A stretch of DNA of 64,000 nucleotides, from contig RSEF01000001.1 of assembly GCA_003993805.1 (NCBI GenBank), positions 69,451,192-69,515,191 on the forward strand, in the 5' to 3' direction. Shown in pieces: positions 1 through 13,547 of this stretch. Source of the DNA: Himantopus leucocephalus. Lineage: Eukaryota; Chordata; Aves; Charadriiformes; Recurvirostridae. A program made the position numbers and the translations under genes. How positions within the stretch are numbered: the stretch's first letter is position 1; every line of letters starts with the position of its first letter. The notes beneath the pieces are model-generated. The model was not told the DNA's origin and did not search any database. It was given only the letters and a program-made list of their open reading frames with translations.

Positions 1-790
1 GTTATTCATAACACACACTTCTTTGTTCCAGTTTTTCCAAATGATAAGCAGTTTCACAGGCAAATATTCAGTTAGCTTCAAATAGAACTGTTTGCTCTTC
101 CTCAGCAAAAGCACCCGAACAGTCACCTTCAACTTCCAAACAGCTCCCCCTGGCATCCACCTTTCTTCAAGAAGGAATGTATTTGATGCTGTGGGAAGCA
201 ATTGTTCCTACCTATTTCTAAAGACGTTAATAATCACAAGAATGCATGCTATGAGGAAGCCCTGTAGATACTCTCTAACCACCAAACATTTACATTGTAT
301 ATGAGAATCACGTAACAATTCTGAATTCCTGTAAAATTAAATCTTATAAATAATAACTCGCCTGTTTAACCGTTTACACGTAATGGTGAGCTCAACCTAG
401 AATCAGGCAAAACAAATAGTAGGATGTACTCTATCATGTAAAGCAGAGTTTGAAGAGCTCTGGAAGGAACTACCACAAATAGAGCACTATGTTTAGTTTC
501 CTTCAGAATTATCCTTTACTGAAGGAAGCACGTACTTAATAACTTAGAATCTCAAACACTGCCCATAGGCTAGACTAAAGCAAACACATCAATATTTGCA
601 TATCTGAGGCTTACAAAAGAAAAGCTTTATTTTTTTTTATTTCCTGGTTTCCAACAAAGCAATCATGTTGAAGGAAAGCAGTGCAATGTTCTAGCTCAAC
701 AGGGATGATGTTCTGCTCTTTGGGGACGCCAACTCAACATGTCCTAATAAAGCATTTCCCAGTAGTGGTAACAGCAAGGTATATAATTTT

Positions 791-933
791 AAAAAAAAAA
801 AAAAANAAAAAAAGAAAAAAAAAGGAAAAAAAAAGAAAAAAAAGGAAAAAAAAAAGGGAAAAAGGAAAAAAAGGAAAAAAGGAAAAAAGGAAAAAAAAGG
901 AAAAAAGGAAAAAAAGGAAAAAAAAGGAAAAAA
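791..933. repeat. Low-complexity A-rich/AG purine tract
   Basis: About 140 bp of almost pure A with scattered G or GG, containing one undetermined base at 806. On the minus strand it is a T-rich polypyrimidine tract. The apparent lysine-rich and phenylalanine-rich frames across it are translation of this tract, not genes. Confidence 0.95.
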
Positions 934-2904
934 TCAACTGAAAGCAAAGTAATGTTCAACATCAGTCACATTTGAGATGAGAAACAGGTCACCTACAAAT
1001 AGAGCAGAAAAATGTGCAAATTTTTGAAACACAGCAAGACATGCTAACAGGACCCATTAACCAATGCTGCTTCTCACCCGGAATGTTATTCACTCTTCCG
1101 CCAGCTAAGGGGCAACCAATCCCTGACTGAAGGTAACAAAAGAGTGTCAATAAATAAGGTTTCAACACACATATTCAGCAGCTGTAAGGCTGAATCTGGT
1201 TTCACGGAACCCAGATATATCATTAGTTAACAAATGTCCACAGCTTTGTATTTCTGCTTCATCTGGGCTGCCTTCACCACAGCCTGGCCTCAGTGCACAG
1301 ACCAGCAGGGTGTGCGGACTGGTATCTGCTTTCAGCACAGATGAACCCTTCCCAAGTAGCATTTAACTCACATGGTCAGTGAGGGAGTTGAAAGGCCACA
1401 AAGGGACTGAAAGTCAACGGGTTCTTCATTTAGTTTTATGAAACCTCGCTGTGTGTAGCAAAGCTACAGAATCAGAGAAATTTAGAAGACTCTTAAACTG
1501 AGTCGTCATACATTTAATGGGGTATCCAAGAAGTACTCTAATTATATATGTTATACACACAGGGTAACAGTCAGAAGCTGGCTGAATGGTTTAAAAAAAG
1601 AAACTTCTCCACAGCTGCCTTTAGAAAGGGCAGAAGGGAAGGAGGACAGATTCCAGTGCAAGTTGCTACAACTAAAACAACACAATTTTTAACACAGAAT
1701 TAAAAACAACATTGTATGGCTCCCTATGCTGAGGAACAGGGATGGGTGAGAACAGTCAGAGGAGATCGGGAGTAGTAGCTGGAGCTATTTTGGCACAATA
1801 TAGAGAATATGGGAATAAGCATGAAGAAATTCAGTGGACGGTGGAGGTGCAGGCTTGGTGTTGATGAAATAAGCTCACAATTTTAAGATACGCTTTATCT
1901 GGAATAATTCGCTCTGAATACACAGTATTTTATGAGTGCTCACACCATACTGAGGGAAGCTGCAGACAAAATTTCAAATCCAAGGGGCGATGGTTAGGGA
2001 TTTCTATTCTGGAAAAGCTGATGGCTGAGCAGGGTATTCTTGAGGTGACTAGGAGACAGCTAAACTTGTACATAAACACAGCAACTGTGACAATATCGGT
2101 ACTTCAGTTTTCACCTCTGTCACACTGATTCACTAAAAAGTTTTTTTTTTTTTTTAACTAACCTCTGAGTTTACTGCAATACAGAAAACAGCACACTGGA
2201 TCTGTTTATGAAATTGAGGTACACAGTCACTGTGCCCATTTTTTACACAGTCTCTGTATACTAAGTTTTGTGCCATTTTACTCCAAATTATACTCTCTGT
2301 GCAGCTTCAGACTGGTTTTGTCTCATATTTTTACAGAGGTCTCTCTATCCTCGAGAGCGCTAAAAATGCAAGCAGAGGCAGAAATGATATTTTCCAGGCA
2401 TCCAGCAATGCAGCCCATGTATAAGGACACATTTAAGCATTTCACAGTTATACTTTGGCAATGAGGGATGACATAGGGAGGGAGGAGATACAAGAATTTC
2501 AATACATAGGAGGCAGAAAATGAAAAAAAAAGAAGAAAAGAAAAAAGAAGAAAAGACTAATTCAACTTCTGTGTACATAAATGATACCATCTTTGTTGAT
2601 ACTAGATGTACATTTAACCTCCACAGAGTAAAGGCTTAATTGTGTTCAGGTGTCAGTAAATTTAATTTAAAAAGTGTTTTCAAGAGAATACCATAGGTCA
2701 GTGAACATAGTTGCCTTGGTAACCAAATCTAGTTCCTAATTTAAAGTGGGGAACTCCAGGTGGTGGGCAAGCTCACAAGGCGTTTGCAGAGCGTCAGTCC
2801 ACCAGTGGGATGTCCCAGCCAGCAACCCCGGGTGAGGAGTAAGGAATCCCTGGGTGAAATGGTTCAGGGTTTCGAAGGCATGAGCGTTACTTAGAAACAA
2901 GCAA

Positions 2905-2921
2905 ACACACACACACACACA
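2905..2921. repeat. (AC)n dinucleotide microsatellite
   Basis: A perfect run of about eight AC units. It is short and likely to be length-polymorphic. Confidence 0.85.
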
Positions 2922-3795
2922 ATCTCCAAAATGCACGTACAAGGATTATTTTCCCTTTTTCACTACGTTCATCTCCTAGGAAAAAAAAAATAATCCAAAA
3001 AGGTTCTGCTTTCTGCCTTATTAAAAGTAGGATTTCAGTGTCCAGGCAATTAAATCAAGCTGTACTGTGGTCTGAACGGTTCAGCAGACAATGCAACATA
3101 AAACATATGTGAAACAGGCACCGCACGTAACCTGCCCTGGGTCTGAGAGAGCTCTCACAGGAACCTGTCAGGATGGGAAATGGCAGCGCCGCTTGCAGGC
3201 AGCCGGCTTCCTCCTGAAGTGCTCCCTCCAGCTGGGGCTGGACAGGGCAGCACTGACCCACTTTGGCGGACCCTCCTCACGCTGAGCTGGGGACACTGGT
3301 AAAGGGAACAGAGAGGTCAACACTAAGGAAATTTCCTCTGCTGGCTTCCAGAGGCTTGCCTGGATGACAAACTGGCTTGCCAAAACAGAGGCAGCAACTG
3401 GCTGTGGGCAACCTGATGGAGGGGCCGGTCTCTGTCCACAGGGGCCTCTGAGGAAAACGTGAAGCAGCAGCAGCAGTCCCCAAAGGCTCTATTTAAAAAC
3501 CTAAAAAACTCCCAGCAAGACTGGGCCTTTACTCAGATTACACACTTGGGAGAGACACATAAGTTGTCCAACCAAGAGAAAGAACCTCGCCTTAATGAAA
3601 AGCTCAGTTCAGCCATTATGTCCCTTCGTAGCTACTACCTCCTTACACACATTACAACTACAGTGTCACCTAACGTGCTCTTTAAATCAGAACATCGTTC
3701 TTTTTCTCACTTAGTAGGATCATCTGTTCGCTTTCTAGTAGGTTCAAAAGACCAAGCATGCTGAAATGAAGGAAAATTAATTATTTTTGCATTAG

Positions 3796-4329
3796 AATCA
3801 CAGAATCATTATGGATGGAAGGGACCTTTAAGATTATTGAGTCCAACCGTTAAGCTAACACTGCCAAGTCCACCACTAAGCCATGTCCCTCAGCACCACA
3901 TCTACAGGTCTTTTAAATACCTCCAGGGATGGCGACTCCACCACTTCCCTGGGCAGCCTGTTCCATTACTTGACAACCCTTTCGGTGAAGAAATATTTCC
4001 TAATGGATATTAGGAAACCTCCCCTGGTGCAACTTGAGGCCATTTCCTTTTGTGCTATCGCCTGTTACTTGGGAGAAGAGACCGACCGCTCACCTCGCTA
4101 CAACCTCCTTTCAGGTAGTTGTAGAGAGCAATAAGATCTCCCCTCAGCCTCCTCTTCTCTGGGCTGAACAACCCCAGTTCCCTCAGCCGCTCCTCATAAG
4201 ACTTGTGCTCCAGACCCCTCACCAGCTTCGTTGCCCTTCTCTGGTCACGCTCCAGCACCTCTATGTCTTTCTTGTAGTGAGTGGCCCAAAACTGAACACA
4301 GTATTCCAGGTGCGGCCTCACCAGTGCCA
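3796..4329 (-). mobile_element. CR1 LINE, 5'-truncated copy (3' end of ORF2 plus 3' UTR)
   Basis: A non-LTR retrotransposon fragment inserted on the minus strand. Read on that strand, 4330-4055 keeps a 91-residue open frame matching the C-terminal tail of the CR1 ORF2 reverse-transcriptase protein, beginning [16 protein letters not shown] and continuing with the typical [20 protein letters not shown] block. The CR1 3' untranslated segment follows (plus-strand words such as cctccagggatgg and gatggaagggacc) and ends near 3796 in the short agaatca-type terminal motif. Almost the whole 5' part is missing, as is usual for CR1. The hexamer cattag occurs at both borders (3790-3795 and 4328-4333) and could be a short target-site duplication, although CR1 often lacks one. 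Preservation suggests a fairly young copy. It lies in the intron in the same orientation as the host gene. Confidence 0.93.
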
Positions 4330-5307
4330 TTAGCTTCCAGTATATTTTTAAGCTACAATTCAGCCATTTAATTCCTGAAGAAATTTAACGAGAATGAGTT
4401 ATTATGATAAACTATTGACAAAGTATAGCATGGGGCCCAGCTTGTGCAGACACAATGCAAACCTCATTAAATGTGTGCCTTCCATTTGCAGCAACAGCAG
4501 ATACATATTAAAAATATATGCGCCTTGCTCTGTGAAACATTAATATGAGCATTACACAAAAATGAATGGAACTATCTCATGTATAACAGCTGTGGGGCTT
4601 CAGTTTTTTATATGTAATGATTATAGGCTTTTTCTTTTTTTTATCATGCAGTGCCACCTGTTAATGGTACAGACAGGCAAACGAGAGGGGAAAACATGTT
4701 ACTTGGGCACCCTACGTAGTTCAAAGCTCTTATTCAAAGTGTCTAGATTTAAAGAGTAATTTTTAAAATTCTTAGATCCTAACACATGCCTTTAGAAATG
4801 AAATCTAAACCTCACAAGGTATCATTTCTATTTTCTTAGTATGTGAAAGGAAACTAATATGCCTGCAGTAACATTCACAAATAATTGCTTCACCTTCTGA
4901 CCCACAGTCCTGATTTTCCACAGAGCTTAGAAATGTCAATGTCACATTTTGATACACTATAAATATCTTTCACCTTAGGAAAAACTCCGTTCTATAGAGG
5001 CTCAACACAAATGAAATGTGTGTCTAGTCTTTCGTGGATATATACGCATGTCCTGCTAATAAACGTATGCAACACTTTGGTGTTGCTGGCAGCTTCTGTT
5101 CTTATTTTCATTTCATCGTGGCCTAGTATCATAGCAGTCACCGGTTTGTGTGCAAGAAATACATACGGGAAAATCTGAATACAAAGCACAGAGAACGTTA
5201 ATAGCTCTCCCTAATGCATATATACAACACACTTCAAACACTGCTTATAAACTTGGCTACGAGGAATAGAATTAGCAGCAGTAAAACTAAAAGGTTTATT
5301 GCAAATG

Positions 5308-5345
5308 ACTATGGACCAGATCCTCAACTGACAGTGGGGCACAGC
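5308..5345. repeat. Possible remnant of an ancient amniote MITE-like repeat
   Basis: The words ggaccagatcctcaactg followed by an imperfect continuation resemble a palindromic repeat motif I associate with turtle and crocodile genomes. Only a short stretch matches and no terminal structure is visible, so this is a weak call from memory. Confidence 0.2.
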
Positions 5346-7001
5346 TGAAAGAAATCAGACTCCACTCAGGAGCCCACTACCAGGTGCCTCACTCCAGCTG
5401 CACACAACAGCCTCTAAGGCTGTCTCACCTACCACACACCTGAACATCCTGCCAAAGCAAGCCACCAAGAAGCTATACTACCTGATGGCTCCTACCTTTC
5501 TCGCGCAGGAGAGCAGGACACCTATCACAGACACCTAGCAGCAAGGTATCTCCTTCAGCCTTCCTTCTTGCACACCTCCTTTATTACAGTGCTGACCTTA
5601 TCAAATAGCGTGGGCTGTGAGCACCTGGAGAAGCCCTGTTATGTCGGATCGTATGATGTACTGACCATAACTAAGAGAATCCTCCACTGCCCAAAGACAG
5701 CAGTTTGCAGACTCTTTGCACTAATTACGTGGCATAAACGAGCAGCACTGCTGTTTGCAACGTACCATGCAGACCTCATCTTATGTCCAGGTAAGTAACA
5801 CAAAGTCACAGGAAAAACTCTATATTTTCACTTTCCAAAATACTAAAGGACCTGCTTGTAATTTTGTCTGTGCAAAAATTAATTACCTGAGCTTTATTAT
5901 GTAAAATAGTAAAACCATAATCTACACGTACACATTTTATAGGCTGTGGTATCTTTGCTAGCAACATAAGGAATATTTATTTAATTTATATGCAACGGGA
6001 GGACTGAGGCATAAAGAACAAAGTGCAATAAGAGGTGTTGGGAATAGAAGATCTGAAACATACATCTATTTACAGCAATTCAAAGCTGCACAAAAGAAAA
6101 ATAAAATAAAATCTCTATTACTGAAACAGATGTTTCTGAGACAGGAAAACAAAAGTAAGAAAATTCCAGCATCTGGAAATGTAAGTGGTAGCAAAAACTG
6201 TAGGATTAAATTGAATAAAGATAATAGGTCTGAACTACTAGAAGGGCATCTGTGAAGTTAACCAGCTGTCAATGAATTAGCTGGAAAAAGTAATTTTTAA
6301 GAAGATGAGCCATTAAAGTGTATTTTGGCTTTCAGTTTGTTGAATTGACTAGAAAGAACATGTGTGAGAGTTTAAAACTTAAAATTAAACACCCAAGTCT
6401 TCCTGGACATTATGTGAATAATTTCACCTGTGACAAAACTATAAAGCAGCACTGGAATCCAGATAGCAGAAGCTGCCATATGTGCAAGATTTGACAAGAT
6501 TAATCATTCTTACTTGAAAGCCCTTCCTGTGACCAGGAGTACTGTGACAAATAGGCAGTTAAGGGGTACAATATACTACTCCACTGCTGCATCAAGCTGC
6601 ATACGATTCTATTTCATATTTATACACCACTACCAAAACACCACACAGAGCGGTTCCAGCAGAGCACATTTTTGACTCAGATGAGCATCCTGTCTCCTTT
6701 CGCTGGGCAGCTCACATAAGTAAGACAAGACAGCAAGTTTTTAAAATAGGATGTTGGCAAATTAATTTTCAATATAGTTTTTAAGAAGTCAGAATTTTTT
6801 AGTAGCCACTTAAAATATTCAGCTTAAAAGACAACAAGGTACCCAAAAGAACCGTATTTTAGGTGTGCAACACAAGCATCAACTAGCCAAACATGATATA
6901 CGCTTTTGAGTTCTCTTTCTCAACTAAAAACCTAGACAATATTAACTTATTCAATAATTTATTACCCTTTATTTCTTCCTCTGACTTTGAGCTCTTAATA
7001 C

Positions 7002-7147
7002 CTGCACAACGTTGCTGCCTGCAAAACTGGCTCGTCTCCATATCCGCCCTCTGACCAACGCCTCGTTTAACAGGTGAGCTAGTTTCCGCTCCATCTCAGC
7101 CTGAAACACTTCCTCCTGAATTCGCTGGTCGACGACACCCAAGAGAA
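7002..7147 (-). CDS. KIAA1549L: KIAA1549-family ectodomain exon (…VVDQRIQEEVFQAEMERKL…)
   Basis: This 146-bp internal exon is the last one visible in transcript order. The acceptor AG is at 7149-7148 and the donor CAG|GTATTA has its GT at 7001-7000. It enters in phase 1 (completing a Val codon with the preceding exon's G) and leaves in phase 0. It encodes VLLGVVDQRIQEEVFQAE and onward to a basic cluster (RGRIWRR) and SNVVQ. The conserved block VFQAEMERKL is the most recognisable signature of the KIAA1549/KIAA1549L family and is predicted to be an amphipathic helix. In relatives it lies in the ectodomain, upstream of the membrane-spanning helix. The donor is weaker than its neighbours' (ATTA after GT), but the family protein breaks at the same VVQ position. 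The next exon is not in the window. Confidence 0.9.
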
Positions 7148-9741
7148 CTACATTGCAGAGAAAGCAACCCAAGAACACAAATGGATTAGTAAAACTTTTC
7201 AGTCTCTTTTTTGCAACTTCAATTACAAGCTTTGAGTCATCCTGTGACATCTCACGGACAATTCAAGAGCAGCTGTATTCATATGGGAATACTGCCCAAT
7301 TCAGTCAGAGGTTACATGTTGGAAAGGAAGACATTGAGTGGGAAAAGGTTAAAATAAATAAATTAAAAAAAAAAGAAATTAGGGCAGAGGTCATTTTTGG
7401 CATCTCAACCAGGACACTGAAGAAACAGTTTCAGTTCTAAAAAAAACATAAACTTCTGAGCATTCAATGAATTATTTAAAAACCAATAGAGTTCAGTCTA
7501 AATTATCTGCTGCAACTACTTTCACTCAAAATGTTGTGTTTGGAAGTCATACAGAGGTGGAGATGGGCAGGGAAAGGGTTCAGAATCAAGGAGAAAAAAT
7601 AGGAGACCAGCAGCAAATGAATGAAGTTCTCTATTCCAAGTGCATCTTCCCTAGATAAGACAAAATTAACAAGTATGGTAATCACAGCACAAAGAAAACG
7701 GTTAGTAGCCCTGCCCTCATCACTTCCCAACCCCAGGTACTCTGGGTCACTGGAGCAGCTAATGCTGAGAGGAATCTCCGAGGAACAACACAAAGGAAAC
7801 ATGAAAAAAGTGTGGACCTTTACTAACAAGATGGCATCCAGTAAGAGTGGAGTGAATGGAGCAATGGTCATTCAAATGACCTAATTAAACAACCCTAAAG
7901 GACAGTAAACCAACTCACTGCTGACTGCAGTAAAATAATTCAGTTTTCATTCCCGAGGCTCTCCACTAAAATGGTTCATATTTTTTAAAAGTCCTTTTTT
8001 CAGGAAGTGTTTTCTTGGGGTTTTTTTTGAGTGTGGTGCTTAATAAAAAGCCATCCAATTAGAAAAAATCAATTAAATATAATTTTAATTGTCCTAATTT
8101 TTAAAACAAAAATACTAAAACCACTTTTTCCATTTAAAAATTTTCACTGCAGATGTCAGAAAAAGGAAACATTTTCATGATTTCTCACAGAGATCAACAG
8201 CATCTGCCTTCTAAATTCAATTGCAGACTAAGTATCTCAATTAAAGAGCAAAATAAATAGACGGTGGCCTAAGGCTATTATACACAGCAAGCAGAAGACG
8301 GTTCTTGCCTGTGTATTGAATTTCAGTATCAATGAATTATCCTTAATAGCATGAACTGTATTCTACAACTGAGAGGGACAGCTACAGAGAACACTGCATA
8401 TCACAATGTTTTATCACTATTGGGATATTGCACATATATCTGGGTAATCTAATATTAAAAACCTCATCTTTACGTGCATAAATTCTATAATTTTCCTATG
8501 TCATGATTCATAACCCTTACAATACAATTTACAGACTGAAAGGACTGACCCAGACAAAGTCTACGAGCTCTTCCCAAGCTGCCTGCAAGAACTGGGATTA
8601 CAAAAAATTCCTCTACAGCAAAAAAGGTGCTGCAATTGGCTTTCAAAATCTTACAGTCAGCAAGTTTAGAAAAACCCAAAGGGACAGGATTTCTGAGGTG
8701 AAAGAACCCTCTTCTTCCTGCAGGATCTAAAGGAACTTCCAGCAACAATGGACAAAGCAAACCTAAGGCTGAGCAACAGAGGGTGGGGGTATGGCCAAAA
8801 GATCCAACATAATCTCTACGGAAGGATGACATTAGATGTGGGACACACATGTAGCTTCTCTCACTTTACTGAGCCTGGATCTGAAATTCATTTTTCTTTT
8901 CTACAACAAACTGTGGGCTTCAGAAATTAAGTTGCCACTTGGTTTCCTGCTTAAAAAGTGAACTGGGTCATTGGTGAGAAGAGACAAGGATACCCGAAAA
9001 AAGAGTAAGTCCATATTACTGGTGAACTACGAGTGGAATTGTTGTGGGAAGACAGAATTGTATCCAGTGGGGCATCTGCACCCTAACAGCAAGTTTGCTA
9101 GACGTAGCCTGGTCACTGTTCAGGCTTTCTGCTTAAAAGAAGCTGGTAGGACCTACAGCACACAGGCAACCTTGACTGCCTTTGAGCATCTAAACGTGAT
9201 AGCTCAACCGTATCTGTGAATTACAGAATAAAACATCCAGAAGACTTGGGTGGGAGGGATCTGCTGTGAATGAATCAGAAGAATCAGTGAAATGTGATGA
9301 AACGCTATCATGTACTCGTAACGTATCTATTTTCATTCTGGTTTATTCATGGCATGTTTTGGTAGAAAGTGCCACACAAAAAAATTTTAATTTTCACGTA
9401 AAATAAAAAAACCTAAAAATCAATGTGATATATTGACAGCATGCAGAGTAGACACTTTATGCGTGACAGAGTAAGTTGTCTCACTAAGAATGAAGAACTT
9501 TATAGACAAAAACTACTTTGTGTGCATTATCAAGGAATTGCAGTAGTTCATTCTAGACCCAGGAATTACATCTCCCACGTATTTCAGGTCACTAGGAATT
9601 TGGTTTTAGAATTTATTCAGTTCAGGCATGTTATTACCTCATAAAAATGCAGCACCCCTAAGCTATTGGTATTTATGTAGACTAGTTATCCTGCTAACAA
9701 AAATAATTGCATTCTTACTTACTCACAGAGAGTGTACGTAC
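7148..9741 (-). other. KIAA1549L: Intron (about 2.6 kb)
   Basis: Separates the 60-bp exon from the VFQAEMERKL exon. It is AT-rich and no repeat, RNA gene or additional exon could be identified. Overlapping open frames around 7503-7884 occur on both strands without family resemblance; I treat them as chance. Confidence 0.8.
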
Positions 9742-9801
9742 CTGTTCTCACCCAGGAAGACTTCATCAACTGAGACACATTAAGCTTAGGATAATGAAAG
9801 G
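9742..9801 (-). CDS. KIAA1549L: KIAA1549-family ectodomain mini-exon (PFHYPKLNVSQLMKSSWVRT)
   Basis: This 60-bp exon is too short to stand out as an open frame but is certain from context. The acceptor cccTCAG is at 9803-9802 and the donor ACAG|GTACGT has its GT at 9741-9740; phase is 1 in and 1 out. Joined to the preceding exon it reads through AEPFHYPKLNVSQLM to KSSWVRT, and then continues into VLLGVV of the next exon with no shift. It contains one N-glycosylation sequon (NVS). The motif (pattern YPxLNxSQLxKSSWVxT) is highly conserved in the KIAA1549 family, which is known from family knowledge rather than a search. Confidence 0.92.
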
Positions 9802-10309
9802 CTGAGGGAAAAACAGAATGGAGGAAAAACATCCGTAAGAACAGTATTCTCAACAACATGCACAAAAAAAGAAGCCACTTCATAATTTATACTGTCAGTA
9901 AGCATCTTATTTACACAGATGTATTACTACTCCTGAGGCTATGCAGACACAACGGTAAGGAAAGTGCTCCGAACATACATTCCCCAGCTCGTCTCTGAAC
10001 AAAAAGAAGCTAACTGAAGCAGTCAGATTTATTACCTGAAAGATTTTAAGCGGCTGTACTGAGGTCATTGCTCCTAGAAACTTGAAAGTAAAAGCCCCCT
10101 GTCTGAATTGTGACTCTTCCTGAGCTAGCTGCAGGATCATACTTTTGCTCAAAGGGCAATGATGCAACTCATTAATGTCTCAGAATGAAAATAAGACCAC
10201 CTCTGAGGCAGAAACTACGTGAAAACAGTAAATGTAAAGCAGAAAACTAAATATATGATTTTTGTTCCAGACTTGTGCAGGGGAAAGCATTAAAAAACCA
10301 CCACCTTGA

Positions 10310-10330
10310 TTTTTTTTTTTTTTTTGTTTT
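10310..10330. repeat. Poly(T) tract
   Basis: A run of 16 T, one G, then more T. It could be the poly(A) end of a minus-strand retrocopy, but no body of such a copy is recognisable beside it. Confidence 0.8.
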
Positions 10331-10448
10331 ACAAAAACCACAAATAAATGCATGTGCAAGCACTGCTGTGGACAAATCTTATGGCTTTTGTCTTTGGCTT
10401 GGTAGCTCCAAGCTTTCCTAATTTCTCAGATCTTCCAAAAAAGCTCTG

Positions 10449-10530
10449 CTCCAGAGTGAAACCCTTGCCCCAGTGAAGTAAATAAAGTCTATTTCCACTG
10501 ACTTCAATAGGGATAAAATTTTTCCCAAGG
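10449..10530. repeat. Possible ancient amniote interspersed repeat fragment
   Basis: Contains ttccactgacttcaataggg, a word typical of old sauropsid/amniote repeats in which 'attgacttcaatggga' recurs. The match is short and from memory, and I see no terminal inverted repeats. Confidence 0.25.
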
Positions 10531-13500
10531 TTTCCACTGGAGAGCAGTAAAGACATGTTGGGAAAGAAGTGAATATGGGGGCTGGGCCAACAGTTTCCTC
10601 AAGGGAAGTCTTACACTTCACTATGGCAATAAGAAAAAGGAATGGTCTTAACTTTCTCAAAATATTTAATCCAGATGCAGTTTGCTAAGCATTATACAAA
10701 GGTTAATTTTTAAACCTTTTCATGAACAAAAAGAACGTAGCACATAACAATTATATGACCTGGTCCATGCTAGGTGAGTTTAGAGTAAAGATGTCCTGTC
10801 TTCAGTTGTAGAATAGCTTGCCACTATTGCATGTTTCAGGGAAATAGGAAATTACCAGTTGTTCTAATTTCATTTTCAATAATTTATAGAGTAGCTGACC
10901 TCTGTCAGTGTACTTAATAACCGATTCTTCTGCTCCTTAAAAAACTTACGGATTTTTTTGTTAAGGCAAGAGCAAAAGAATTACTAGTTACATTGTACCT
11001 TTTATTTTCATAGATTTATAAATAGTCCTATGAAAAAAAAGAAAATTTTGTTACTCTACCTTTATTTCAATAATAGCACCATGAGCTTCAAGAGAACCAT
11101 GTGGGAGGTACTTTGTGACTTACTATTCAGAAGCATATCAGAATATGGTCCTTCATTCGGAACAGGAAACACTGTCCCTCTATACACTGACCAGGATGCA
11201 TCAAATTTCCAAAACTCTCAGACATACAAAAAGCACCTCGCAGTCCATTTAAACAAAGACACCTAATTTTGGCATCCTGCTACACTATTCTTCTGATTAT
11301 AGCTTTTAGATTTGAGTTCTATTTACTCTGGTCATGCAATTGTTTACTTCAAATTAGAAATACAACCTGAACAAAAAAGCATAAACTAAACTGCATCTGT
11401 TGTTTTTCCAAAGCATGGAAAGAGCAAGATAAGAAAATCAAAAACCTTCCAATGGCCATAAAACTTTGAACTGCTAGCAGTTCGGAGTTTTTTTCTTCTT
11501 CCAAACCAAAATCGTGTTTTGCCTCAATACTTAATGTGCTCTTCACACTTTTTCTAATTAGTGCTTGAAAATGATTTAATTCATGCAAATTGCTGGATGA
11601 CTATTCACTTAAACTTTTCACGGAATTAATGAAATTTAAAAATAAAACAACTTGAGCAGAAAATCTTGAAATTGAAAAGGAAGATGCGCCGTGATCATTG
11701 GCAACTAAGGCTGGGTTCTAAAACCTGATGACAAATGCATGAAATTACGGACACTTCTGCAACTGAGACCATGCTCAGAATTCAGAAAATCCAGGCTCCA
11801 ATTCCTATTCCATAGGTCACTCTAGTGTCTCACCAACACACACATGCCCAGATCCAGAGCTCAGCTGGAGTCTCAGCACTGCAGCAAGATCATACTTGCA
11901 AGATTCCTAATGCACCCTGGGACTAACGATTAAAAACAGCACAGACTGATTGTTATTCTGAGGAGGAAGTTGGATAGACAAAATGCAATTATTAGTTAGA
12001 TTGCGGCTGGTCTGCTAATGACTATGGATGCATTAATGAAGTAGATGCTAGCATCATTAGAAGATTGTAACATGCAGCCCTGAAGTACCATACAGTGTAA
12101 CAGCATTGATTCAACGCTGACTGAAAAGGCAAAGGGTCACCTAGTCACCCAGAAACCTCTCGACAGCAGTCTGAAGCACACCACTCGGGCAGCATGGCCT
12201 TCGCCAGATGCTCCAACAAGCACCACTCTGCCCCTCTCGTACAGAGATGTGTGGGACGATGCAGGATAGAACCAGTACCATATTGATCGTTCTTATTTGT
12301 GATAAATAGAGGAACAGTAATAGGAAGCATGGAGAGAATGCAATATTTGGAATGAGAAGGCATCACCTGAAAAATAAGATTCCATGCAAATATGGAGGTG
12401 TGGACAATAGTAACACACTGTATCTGTTAAAAGACTGATCTAAAATCCACCCAGAAAAAAACCTGCCAAATATTTCTGCAGTCTTTGGACTGTATCATAC
12501 GATTTTATATTACCCCATTGGCCTTGTAACAGCTCCAAGATATCTGAAATAGATGCCACCCATCAAAGGGCTACTTACAGCACTGAAAAAATAGCAAGTC
12601 CCAAGGCAACTCTCTCTATTTAAAGTCATAATAAAAACAAAGAGATTTATTCAGTGTAAGTTAATGAAGGCCAATATTCTTCATCTAGTCCACAGCTGCC
12701 CTTTGCCCATCCTCAAGAGAAATCTTCCAGCTGTAAAGAGATACCAAATATAATCTTTCCTATTATCCTTAATGAACTAGCCACCCAAAAACCCTCAATA
12801 GACTTGGTTTTCTTTCTGCTGACACATAGTTCACAACCAGTTTGCAATCTAAAATGTGAGATGCAAGGTGTACAATGCAAAATAAGCATGTAGAAAGGTA
12901 TAAACTGAACATTCGAATAGAAGCAGGTTGCTAAAGTCACCTAGAAGTCCGTGGGGGAAAGAAAAAAGTCTGGAAGTTTCCAGGCTTGGTCACTCCAACA
13001 GCCCTATTCCTGCACAGAACAGTCCATTCTGTCAAACTAACAATTTTCACTAGTGAGCCTCACTCTAAATGAGTGAAAAAAACCTGACAAAAAGTCCTGT
13101 TGTTAATGATGTACTGCACAGGCACAACCCACACAGTCAAAAGTATGATCAGTTCATACTAGTTACGTGGAAAAAAAACCCAACAAAACAGTGAAAGGAC
13201 TGAGTGCGAAAGGCAATGTGAACAAGTGGCAGGGAGCAAACACATTCCTTCAAACAAGGCTCATATTCGGGATATTGAAGATAAGGTCTCACTTCACTTA
13301 ACGATGTTGAGATACAGTGATATTACACAAGTACCTTTTCCTTAGTATGAATCAACTTGAAGCCCCTGACAGCTCAGCTCACCTACAAATCAGTTCTTTT
13401 TCTTCAGATGCAGACTATAAATCTTACGAAATCATATACAGAGCCTTCGGGGGTGAGGGGGGGAAGTCACCACCAAGAGTATTAACTGTTACCGTGCCTG

Positions 13501-13547
13501 ATAACTAAGGTACAAATGGCATAGAACAGTATGACAAGGAACATTTC

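Larger units (their letters stand above)
1..7001 (-). other. KIAA1549L: Intron downstream of the last visible exon (runs off the left edge)
   Basis: This stretch follows the exon ending at 7002 and should be intron of the same minus-strand gene. I searched the minus strand for the next conserved family exon (the segment leading to the transmembrane helix) and did not find it, so it probably lies beyond position 1. The stretch holds an A/G tract at 791-933, a CA microsatellite near 2905, a CR1 fragment at 3796-4329 and possible ancient repeat debris near 5310. The small open frames here have no recognisable domain and no flanking splice pattern; I regard them as chance. Confidence 0.6.

Noticed and set aside
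681..941. Lysine-rich and phenylalanine-rich open frames on the two strands
   Set aside because: They translate the A/G low-complexity tract and contain an undetermined base. No gene.
4055..4330. 91-residue minus-strand frame as a host gene
   Set aside because: It is the C-terminal remnant of CR1 ORF2 inside a truncated element, with no start region or promoter of its own.
4850..4900. Possible next exon of the gene (aacattcacaa resembling the reverse complement of a VVNVS coding word)
   Set aside because: The minus-strand translation around it does not continue into the family sequence and there is no fitting acceptor.
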